From Scortum barcoo (Eukaryota; Chordata; Actinopteri; Centrarchiformes; Terapontidae): a stretch of DNA of 64,000 nt. Below are positions 48,800 to 60,700 of this stretch, piece after piece; positions within the stretch are counted from its first letter, which is position 1, and every line of letters begins with the position of its first letter. The DNA lies in contig CM041553.1 of the NCBI GenBank assembly GCA_023238725.1, positions 14,195,001 through 14,259,000 on the forward strand, given 5' to 3'. The notes beneath the pieces were generated by a model. It saw nothing but the letters and a program-made list of their open reading frames with translations, searched no databases and was not told the DNA's origin. Position numbers and translations under genes: made by a program.

Positions 48800-51700
48800 A
48801 CTAATTTTTTCCCCTGGGGATCGTAAGTCAGTGTGCATGTGCACGAGACAGGCTTGAAAAAGATGAAACTTAAATCTTCAAACCAGATTTTTTGCCTTGC
48901 CTGAATCCATGCATATTTGGGGAGAAAAAACAAAACAGCCTCTCTCTACAGAACTCTCCCTGCAGATTTATCTGACAGCGGACTTCTAGTTAATTATCCC
49001 ACTGCTCAAACTTGGACAAGAAGCCACTCATTCGTTTCCATAAGCGTGGAAGTATTTTTCTATTTTCTGCTGACGACCAAAAAAATAAAAAGAAGTCTAT
49101 CCGAAGCTGAAGCTGTTCCACAACAGTGAAAATGACATCATCATCCACCGAGTCATCTCTACCCACAGATGGCTATTTATGGTGGTGTCCACCCTTGAAA
49201 ACACCACCATTCACTGAAATATGTGCCTTGTGGTTTGAATTGCAGTCTGTTTGAGGTCTTTTCATTAAGCCTGGTATCCTGTGTCTCACGTTAAGGTTTA
49301 TGAACCCACGAGCGTGCAGCGCTTTGCGTCCCAGCTGTGAAAGTGAAAGATGGAGCTCGAACCTCTGAACAAATCACGCCCGCAGCATCACATAGTTGTC
49401 ATTAAATTCTTTTTTGGACTACTCAGCTTACTTTTCTTTTTAATCGGATATTTCCTCATTTAAATTGGAAAGCTTTTCTAGCAGAGTTCATTATTTAACA
49501 CTGATACAGTGAGGAGACATATTTTGTTCAGATAAGAAAAGAGTCAAACATCTCTTACACTCCTGTCAATAAGGTAGTGAAAACAGCCTCACTGTTGTTG
49601 TGTATCAGTGTATTAGTGTCTGTGTCAGTTTCCAGTAAGGAGGTCTCTGTGTGTAAGTGAGTCCATGATTTGTATCTTGTCTTGCAAAGTACATATGGAT
49701 GCTCTTTAGATGCTAATGGACACAGGTACTCGCATCAGTGGTCAGTTAATAGAAAAGTCCCAGCAATTTTAATGTGATACCCGTTCTCCATGCTGCTTCA
49801 TTAGATGAGAGAGTTTTGATTTCTGACTCCATTATAGAAGACCATTTCACTTTATGACAACTTTGGTCTCATTTCTCAGTTTTGGTGGGTATTTCTGTCT
49901 GCAATAACACAAAACACACTCACCAAGTCAATTGCTGAGACCTGAGCATTGTTGCTGGGGGAAAAAAAGTCTGACTGCAAGTAACTCATGCGGTCGGATG
50001 ATTATACAGGTTTTAAACAAACCCTCCGGATAGCCAAAATTATTTGAAGGAGAAAATAAAACAAACTGTAAAGTTATTACTCAAAATGTCTGTTGTAAAC
50101 ATCTATCACAGTTCAGAGCCCCATATTGTGGTTCAGTTTTGACTTACCATGCTAATTTAGCTTTTAACTCTAAAGTGTTTTAGATAATCTGTTAACAGCC
50201 TGTCTGACTTCTTGTGTAGCACTTAACACTCGAACTACCAAGGCCATCATTTTGACTGTTTTGAAATTTTGCAATTGTAATAACTTTGTTGAAATAAAAC
50301 CCATGTAACTATAGGACCCTGACTTTTCCTAAATGTGTGTATATTTTATTCTAACGTTGTTATTTTCTTAAAATTACAAAACACAAAAGAGTTCTGAGTA
50401 TTTCTACCTAGAAATCCCATAACAGTCATATTGACCCATAGCCTTATATTATGACCTTATATGGCATTATAGACAGTGTAGAGTTTCAGTGTTTGATACT
50501 TTTCCCTCTCTTTTTTCCCTCTCTTTCACTGTTGCCTAGCAATTTTCTTTTTTCTAGTTGATTTGAAGACAAAGAGAGTAGAGTAGAGTAGGTAAAGTCG
50601 ACACTGGCTGATACTGGCTCTGACAGCGATTCAGAGATAATTTCCCCTCATAAAAGAAGCCGACTGGACACCTCCAATTCTGCATCTGCTATCATTCCAT
50701 CTGCTCATTGTTTATGTTGTTGATTGTTGTTGTTGGTGTTTATTATTACCTATCCTAACATTAAATATAATTTATTCTTAGATTTTATATCAATTATTGA
50801 AATTATATGCGAAATAATGTATGAATGGTTAGAATGGTAATTCTAGTAGTTATAGAATTTCGGTAGTTGGAGTGTTAAGTCACAGTGTTCTCAGATTTTG
50901 GCAATTATATATGTAAGCACAGTGTAATAACTAATATAAAAGTCCAAAACTCCAAATAATATCCCAAGTTCATGGGAATAATGCTGTATTTCTACCAGAC
51001 TTTGTAAATATAGTGGCACATATTCAGATGATTCATATTTTAATGGTATTTTCATACTTTTTTTGTCCTTGAAATAGTTTGGGAGAAAGCTGCTCTGCTA
51101 TCACATTGGCCATGGCGTACAGAATAACAGATGTTTCCACAGAGACAGGTGGTGCCAACCTGATTAGGAACTCATTGGTTCTCCACATATTGTCATTATT
51201 TGTTCTCCACATATTGTCATTATTTTGAAAATACACAATTTAAATCCCACAGAAAAGTTTTTTTTTTTATTTCCACCCACAAGGCGACTGGATTCATTCA
51301 TATTATCAACACCCTGCCCAGCAGATTCCTGTGTGCGTTAATCATTAATTCACTTTTGTCTCTTCGTGAATTAACGCAGCAGTAAAACAGCCTCCCTATT
51401 GTGAGCTAATCTGAATATCTGAATGTATCAACATGGGCTTCCAACAGTGCTTTAATACATAACTGACCAAGTTATCACACTGAAGTGATGTATGTAGACG
51501 TGTTGGACCTTGCAACTGATGAGCTGGCGTGGTTTTGACAAAACTGAAACTAAGACCTGTTTTTGCGCTTGCGTTGGTTCATGCACGATTCATATCCGTG
51601 CTAATCTGCCTTCTCGAGGAGCTCATAATGTAAGTTCAGTTTTCTTTCCAGTGCCACAAAAAAGTGCACCTGTAATATTTTTTTCACTCAGCCTATGTGT

Positions 51701-54700
51701 ATACTGCACAGCTAACACAGCTTTAAGTCTCTCCAGGTAAACAGACTGAGATGCAGCTAAAGAGCCCATCTCATCCTTTCATACTCATTCACATGTGCGC
51801 TCTAAGGCAAAGAAGCAGCTATTGGATTACCAGCGTGGCTCTTATCCTATTACAAGACAGAGGTTGTAAGCTGTCATTTGTGGATGATAGCAGACAGTGT
51901 AAACCAAGGGAAGTGTGTCTCTCGCACTCAGAGACACACAATGAATATGTGTGACACACACTGCCATGTGTTCACACCTGTACATTCCTGGTCTTGAATT
52001 TCACTCTGAGCGTTTACAAAACATCACATCTCATCCCAGCTACATGTTGGGAAGGCACAGGCCGGTGTATGCTTAAGTTTTATAAGTAGTGAGCTTCTGG
52101 ATTTGTTTGGTATCATTGTTAGGGCAGGTGACAGCCAAAAGTCCTAGCAGGCAATTGGTCAGAGGTAGTGATAGTAGATCGGCGAGAGTATTGGGATTAG
52201 CACAAATTATCTTTCTGCTCATAGCTTTAGGTCCAACACTGCTTAAGTAACCGATATCTTGGCACCAGTAAGTAAACTTTGAACTCCCCCTCCTCCAGCG
52301 CAGAGTCTTGGCGAGCCAAAGAGAGAAGTGACTGCTAGTATGAGTTATGAGGTGCTTAAAAGGCAGCTTGTAGGTGAGGAATAGGTGAATCCTTATGCTT
52401 TATGCATCCATATAGAAATACAGAACCACACAAGAACTCTGGCTGAGCAAATCAGATGTACAGTATATCTTTTTTTAAAGTAATATCTGTGTTTTCAGTT
52501 TAGTTTTATGACTATTTTTACAGCCCCCCATTGCGGTCACCATTGTGACTCACTGGTCAGGGACTAAAATAAATTTCCCTCTGACAAAAATGAATGCATC
52601 TTCTTTTTTCTTTTCTTTTTTTTAATCTTGCCAGACATAAAGCCTGTCAAAAAAGCCTTGTGAATAAAACTGTTTTTTTCCTGCTGTCAGTGAACATGCC
52701 TGACTGTCTTTTGATCAGCAAGAAGCCGGTGTAAAAATAGCCAGAGTAGTGTTGTCATCAGTTCTGCAAGGAGCCGAGACAGGTCGCCCACCGTGCAGTC
52801 TGCTGTGTACCTGCTGCAAGACGCAGCTGAAAGGAAGCTGCCACTGGCCTGATTACAACCTGCTTTAGATGTGACAAGACGTCTTAGCTTTCTGCCCGGG
52901 AAGCCTCTCCCTCTGGTCTTGTAAGCCTCAGCAACACATGAACGTTGATTATATCGACCCAGATGTGCTCCAGTTTGTCAGAGCATTACTGAGCATTGCA
53001 TCCAGCCCTTTGGCAAAAATGTGCTTCGACTAGTTGATGTGTTAAATATGTTGGTCAGATGTAGAAATTTAAAGGAGGTAGCAGTTAATTTCTCTATGTA
53101 CCTATCTGCTCAGGTAAATAGTTTGATTCCTCTCGTGCCTTTATGGGCGTCAGCCTTATTTGCTATTTGGCATATTCAGGGTTCTATAAGGAAGTTGCCT
53201 TTCAAATATTAGCTTTGTTTTTACAGAGCAGAGCAGGTGGCATTTCTTTTAAAGGGCACAACGCAGTGATAATGATCAGGACTGTGACATTTTCACAGTT
53301 CACAGAATGAGAAAGTGACCTAACTACAGTAAACCCCTACATGGGAATGCATGTCAGAGTAAAGTATGTACTAAAGTATGTGAGGCACGTACCTGTGTAG
53401 ACCTGAAACAACTAGCTGATTCATTTTTAAACTTATTGACACATTAGCCATGTTATGAACACTATTATTTCAGGATCCTTTGACATTTTCTCTAGCACCA
53501 CATTGAGGTTGATAATTGTTATTTCGAGTAAAATTTCTCCACAACTGTTGGATGTATTGTCGTGAAGTTTTGTTCACACATTCATGTTCCCCGCAGGATG
53601 AATTGTAGTTGGGTACATTTTTATGTAGCGTCATCATCAGGTCAAAATTTCAAGTTTTCAACATACTTTTGGTTTATGACCAAATATGCGCTGTACCTTG
53701 TTTAGTGCTAATAGCAAATGATTGCATGTTAACAAGCTAGTATAAACCTGGTAAAGATTATACTTACATTGCACACCTGGAAATATAATCATGTTAGCAT
53801 GCTGACATTAGCAATTACTTGGCTAAACTACTAGCATGGCTGTAGACTCTTATTATTATTATATTACCTCTAAAATGTGCTTGTTCCAGCCAATGTGATG
53901 ATTTACTGTTTGTCCTTGTCTATTATGATAGTAATTATTCATTATTTTTATGACCTTTGATAAACAAAAAGGTTGTTTAAATAATCTGAAGGTTATATTG
54001 TTTTATTTACACTGCTCTTTTGTTAGTAATGTGCTTACTGAGGCGATGTAAAATATGTTTTTGCCTTAGCAACAAAAGCCGACAAGTTACCTGTGTGGAT
54101 CCTGCAGGTTGAGCAGGATGGTCACATGGATGTGACTGAGTGTGTTAGAGGCAGACAGACTCTGAAACACCTGAGAAGTTTAACGAAGCTCTTCGTCAGG
54201 TCGGGAAACATTCCAGCATGACAGCATGAGGCTCTCTGTGATGGCCTCAGGGTGGAAGGTGAGAGGTGGAGGAGTAAACCAAGACGTGGAGAGCCGCGAT
54301 CCCCACCCGTTCTTTTCTGTTACTCTGAGTTTCTCCTTTATTTATTGTCTTTCACCAGATTTTCTCCCTCTGTCACTTTCATTCACTCAGCTCGGCTTCT
54401 TTCCAGCCAGCAGTGCCGCAGCCACACCTGCGTCATACCAACCAAACGCTGTTATTATAACTTCATTCTTTGTGATGTCACTCTGTTTGCATCTTGCCTG
54501 TATTTATTTAGATAGGCCAGCGGGCAGTCCACATAAATCAGGAAATATTGTTTTTAAGGACAGGGATTGTTTTTAGGTGACGAGCTGTGATGGGTTTGTT
54601 CCTCCTGTGGTTTTATTGTCTTGCTTTTCCCTGTTTTCACCGCCCCTTTATCCCAGGCACTCCCTGTCTACTCTAGGTCGTTGTTTGGGTCCATTTTTTT

Positions 54701-57700
54701 GCAACATCTTGTCCATCAACCTCCTCCACCCCTAATTCATAAGTAATGACCACGCAGCAGGCAGGCGGGGAGCAAGGCAGAGCAGCAGAGCAGACATGCT
54801 GGCTGGCCAGACCTCGTCCCAGTGGACCAGAGACACTTATCTCTCGCAATAATGACATATGCATCGACTAGTTTAAGGAAAGCAGCTAAAAAGAGACTTC
54901 GGGTTTGGGATGTTTGCATGGTTTTTGTTTTTTTTCTCAGTTTATATTTGCTATATTATGATTGACTGAAAAGGTGATTTTATTTTGAGAGAGTTCATTT
55001 CACAGAAAAATTAAATTTACAGTTGGAAATATAAATCAAAGATGACACGAAAAATCATAGTGTACATTATTGAACAATCTCTGTATTGCAATTGTGACTG
55101 AATATTCCCATTAACGCATGAACTGTAACTCTGTAACTCTTATCTCGAAGAAGCTTTGAAGCCCCGACATAAAGAGAGTCATAATTACACCATAATGACT
55201 GTAGATAATGATTGTCACTGGTCACTTAGTACTTTAGATGCTCACCAGACACACGTTGACCTAAAATACAACCCATATGAGTAACAAATGCCCGGCTCAA
55301 ATGCTTATTCCATTACATTACACAGTTTAGCACTGCACTGCATTGATTTGGCAGAAGCAATGTACTTTTTTTCCCAAATGAAGTGAAAAGTTTTTTACCA
55401 GCAATCCAACCAAACCAAACTTTCAAAAGGTTCTTGGCCAGTAATTGCTTTACCATGTTCTCATTACCCTGGGCAGAATAATCAGAATTTAATGGTAGGG
55501 AACAAGAAAAACTGACATAATTATCAAATAATCAGAATAAAAGTGGGACTAAAATGATAACCTGTGGAACACCACAAGATATTTCTTGGCCTGAGACAAC
55601 ATCCTTAAAATGAATGTTTCCTCAATAAAACACCCTAGTTTATTTGTAGAGCATGTTTCATATATAAAGGCAATTCAGGGTGCTTCACATAGTGCAATAA
55701 ACATTAAAAATACAGCATCTGACATATCCCGATTAAATTGTTGTAAATCATTTTAAACAAAATGAAAAAATGGTAAAAACACAGAAATAAATATTCAAGG
55801 TGGTTTATGAGTATATAACGTTCAGTCAAAGGTGGTTGCCTAACATTTCTATTTATTCTTTTTATATTTGTCAATAAATATATGCATCTCTAACATACTT
55901 ATACTGGTGTGTCAAATTGTATACAAAGAATAATGATGTATGTTGCATATCACTCAAAGTGTGCAAATGCTAGCAGACAAACCATTTAATTGATTCTCTG
56001 TAGATTCCTACTGAAAAAACTCATTACCAGACAATACTAGTTCTTAGCTCTGACAACTTGTTTTTTGTTTTAAATTTACTATTGTCAGACAACAAACACC
56101 ATAAGCACACTTCATTATCATTATCATGGATATCTATTTTATTCTTTTTTTTTTTTTTTTTTTTTTTAATCATGAGTCCATGGTAATAAAAAAACAGACA
56201 GACAGTGGGTTCCAGTGTTACAGAGTGACTGCTGCTCATGTTTAGCAGAATCAGTCTCACCTACCATTACTCTGCTCCTGTGCTAGTGAGAGAGGAAACA
56301 GGATTATAAAAATCTCTGCCATAACTGCAAGAGATGACTCTCCTTCACTGACCTCCTCTTTTCTCCCTCCCTCCCTCTCTCAGATGACATGGCGTCCTCA
56401 GTACCGCAGCTCCAAGTTCCGCCACGTGTTCGGTAAGGCCGCCACCAAGGAGAGCTGCTATGATGGTGTGCCAATCACACGCAGCGTCCAAGACAACAAC
56501 TTCTGTGCTGTCAACCCACGTTTCCTGGCAGTCATCACTGAGTGTGCTGGGGGAGGGGCCTTCTTTGTCCTGTCTGTCCATCATGTGAGTCTCTCAATGT
56601 CATGTTTTACAGACTGATGTCAGCTTTTTGAAGTGGCATCAAAATGCTGATAAAGGATACTGTTTTTTTTTTTTTTATATGCACCCTGAGGGGAGACAAC
56701 TCATCTTATTACAAGGGGGGGGGGGACTGGAGAGTAGCCTGGCTCCAGACCTCTGAATCTCCACTTTATGCAGGGATTCAATTAAGTCTGATGTTGTGCA
56801 ACAAATCAACTACATAGCCACTTTATTAGGTACACCTGCACAATATAAAGCAATCTAATACAACAAGTCTACTTTTATGAGGTTTATAAATGTTCAGTTT
56901 CAGTGGGAAGTTGTTGGTTTATTATTAAGCTTGTAGTAGACTGTGGTCCTTGCTTATAAAGTGACATTGCAAACAAACATCTTTGTCCTATTCAGAACTG
57001 TGCACTCTTCCTAAAACACAAAATTAAGTTAGAACAAAAACAGCGTCAAATGTGGATCCCTGTGAAAAACATTAAGTGCTTTTAGGAGCTGCTACCTCAG
57101 CGACAGTGTCACCCAAAGAGGGACATTGGTTGGAACTGCTCACAGCTGATTGGTTAGGACAAAAAAAAAATAAGCCTCTTTCTGAAAAAGAAACTGACTC
57201 GCCTGAACAAAATGTTGATATGAATAATTATGTGAAATAGTTCAGCCATATTATCAGGCTAGGAGAAAAGCACAGAAAAAAAAGGCATTATGATGAACAA
57301 CATTGCTGCAATAAGAAGAAGCCTGCTAACAGAATTCACCTCAGCAGTGTATTTCTAACTTGTTGACACAGAAATTAGAAATTTCTTGAGGTTAATATTG
57401 TATGTGGCCATTCATACAAAGATGGTTGATACTGTAGCATGAGCAATGACCATACTTGCTGATTTACTTGGATTCTTATCATGAGCGACCTAGCACAAGT
57501 ACAGTCAGAGAAATATCTGATATTAGCTTTGACTGAAAGGTTTTCACAGAAGTTGAAACAAAGGCGTAATAAATCTGCTTTAAAGGTAGTAGTTGACTTA
57601 AGAAGTGAATACTACAAATGTTTCAGTTTTTTGTTATTATTGGATTGCATTGGACTTTTGGACAATGTCTTCTGCTGACTGTTCAACATCTTTCATGGCT

Positions 57701-60700
57701 TCCCTTTGCTCCTGCACACCTGGAAAAGACAGCCTCGCTCTCAGGCTATAAATAGCAGCAGTGGAGCCAAAAGAATCTCTAAATACCAGGAAACCCCAGC
57801 AGTATGTGGTCTTTTTGTCTTTCTCCTCATTATCCTTATGTCCCTCACCACCCTCAGCTTAAGTATAATTAATCAAACACAGATCCAGACATTATTTATA
57901 ATTATTATCACATCCACTGGTGTTATCAGTAACAATAGGGATCTCTCAAATAAACCCAGCCAGTCCTCCTCACTCATGCGCTGCTTAGATCTACAGTCCT
58001 GCTGTATATCTCCAGTCTAGAGCGATACATTAAGCCGAATACCTCTCTCTCCTTTCTCCCTCTCTTTTAAATCCTTTTGGTGTATTATCACCACCCTCCT
58101 GGCATGGGCAGTAACATAACAAAACATAATTCATCTTCTGACCCCCCGCTTCCCCTCCTTTTAATGTCTCGAGGAGGTGAAACTTCAGCTCCCCTTCACC
58201 TCCCGTCTGTGTGCACTTACAGATAGGCCATTGTTCTGTAGCGGTTAACACACATGAATACAATAAGTGAAGTGCTACGTCCTCCGTCCTTGTGCACGAG
58301 TGAGGTTTCTTGGAAGCACAGATAATGATTACATCCTTCACAAACACACCTTACCTGCACAGCAATCTGGCCTGCAGGTATGTGTGTCAGTTGGAGGAAG
58401 GTTCTGTTCATACAAACGGCATAATTAGCCATCCTGTTGAGTCAGAAAATCTCCAGGAGGACTTTTTCATTACAGTGCACTCATCAAATACCAGGGCGTG
58501 TGTCGCACACGTTAAGTGTAGTTCCACCTTCAGTTTGAGGAGTCTCATGTTAATGTCGAGAAGAGACTGACTGCTCGCAAGCTGGGAAACTTGTCCTGAC
58601 CCGCACAGATCGACGTGTCCTGTTCAGATACTTAAAAACTAGCCGGGCCTCGCTCCCTGCATGCAAAGCTGCACTAATTAATATTTTTACATATCAAAGG
58701 GGAACTCCACCAGTTTTATTAGTTTGTTCGTAGGTATTGTGGAGTGTTGCTGTAGGTGTGAAAAAAAGCTGTTTAAAGCCATTTGTGGACCTTGACGGGA
58801 GCTGCATGGAGTCTGATAAATTGCCTCAAGTGATGTCACTTGAGTCAGTGTGGGCTAGGTAAATCTGGTTACTAAATCTTGGGAATTGAGATTGAGTTCG
58901 AAGGAAGTTCTCTCGAGGCTCTTCTCAGCTCTCGGGGCTACATTAGCTGCTACTAGAATAACAGCCTAATCACCAAGCAAACAATCAGTGGTTGAGCCAA
59001 GAGGAATGCATGGAATGAAAAAGATTATATCTGTTGTTCTGCTGCATTGATTTTGACACTTTTTTCTTTAACTGTCCATTGTTTCTATTTTCAGTGTATG
59101 TTTCTTGACTTTCACAGTATTTCTTTTTTACTTTCTTGTTTCCATGTGTATTGTTATGCTCCAGTATTACAGTCAATTCCTTGGATGCGAAATCTTACTT
59201 GATTATAAACTTATATACTTGTATAATAAACGTGATTTGGACTGTGAGTCTGGCAACGTTGGAATCGGTCTTGGATCCTTCACTCTCAGGACTCTCCTGC
59301 TCTTTTCTTCAGAGTTTATGTACAGGGCTCAGGGAAAGACCTGTCATTGTGGGCAGCTCCGTTTACTTGGACTGAACTACAGACTACAGCTGAAATTACA
59401 GACACTAGCCGCCTTAAATGATTTTAAAGGATATGACCTTGAAGGACATTCAGAGGACTGCAATGTGCAACAAATCAACTGTTTTCATTGTGTAGTTTTT
59501 AAACATTGGTTTTTAATGTCTTCATATACTCTTTTTGAGGCCTTTTTGACAGAGCCAGGCTAGCTGTTTCCCCTTGCTTCCTGTCTTTATGCTAAGCTAA
59601 GCTAAGCTAAGCTAGTTGGTTTTAGCTACATATCATCATATTAGCATATATCTCAAAATGTCAAACTATTCCTTTAACCCAGTAGTGTAAACTGGTTGGT
59701 TAATATGTTCTGTGCAGTAATTTTTAAAAATTTTTGTGCGTTTGTCGCTCAGACCGGTAAAGTGGACCCTCACCAACCCAGAGTGTCGGGCCACAGAGGA
59801 AACGTGTTGGACATCAAATGGAATCCCTTCAACGACTACTGCATCGCCTCTTGCTCCGAGGACACCACGGTCTGTACACACACACACATACACACACTAC
59901 AAATACACTTTCAAAATGGTTCTCTGCTCATTTTCCCTGGAAAATGAGCATGTAGCAGCACGGGGATTATTTTATTGCCTCGCCATTTAGCCGTCGAGAA
60001 GAAGTAGAAGTCATTCCTCACATTCCTCAGCTCTGACCTGGCTGAGTGGCGCAGAACAAAACCCCGTGCACAGAAAGAGAGAGCGTGAGGCAACAGGTTT
60101 TACTTCCCCTTAAGAGTATTTCTCACAAAGTGTGTCCTGGGGCTGTATTATTTATTTTCCATATTCATCTGACAATGGATTATTAGGTGTAGAGTGTAGA
60201 GATTGTCTTTTTTGTGTCTGTTAGTTTACTTTGTGTGTGTGTGTGTGTGTAGGTGAAAGTGTGGGAAATCCTCTCCTCATGGTGTGCTGAAGAACCTTAC
60301 AGTACCATGGAAGGAGCTTCAGGGTCACAGCCGCAGAGTGGGCCTCATCGAGTGGCACCCAACTGCTAACAACATCCTCTTTAGTACGGCCTATGACTAC
60401 CAGGTAACGCAAACACACACACGCTCACACACGTTAACCCTGACATAGCCACAGAAAAAGGCTCAAGGTAAAAAGAAACAAGGAGAACTACTGTGACATA
60501 TACTGTAAGCAGTTAAGGTATCACAATGCAGCCAAACAGGTCACAGCTGTTTGTAGCAGCAAGGTAAAGGTCGCTCACTTCAGATCATCAGATCATTCAC
60601 TCCATATACCACTGACAGTACAGTTCTGACTTACGTGTACTTTACTTGAATATCTACATTTTATGCTACTTCATATTTATTCCCATAAGTTACTTTTCAG

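Larger units (their letters stand above)
32908..56383 (+). other. coro2a: coro2a first intron, 23.5 kb, no nested gene supported
   Basis: Between the MTVSK exon and the MTWRPQ exon I find repeats, microsatellites and poly-T runs, but no conserved coding exon on either strand apart from two possible alternative first exons (ending 48550 and 54258). Annotated content: repeat families A-D, the piggyBac-like element and the two candidate exons. Open frames such as antisense 43199-43630 have no protein-like character. Confidence 0.6.

Noticed and set aside
57706..58020. 104-aa open frame with a hydrophobic segment
   Set aside because: The membrane-like stretch comes from AT-rich sequence; no conservation or splice evidence.
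59105..59563. 152-aa open frame in a coro2a intron
   Set aside because: It runs through repeat sequence, has no conserved motif and no splice support.
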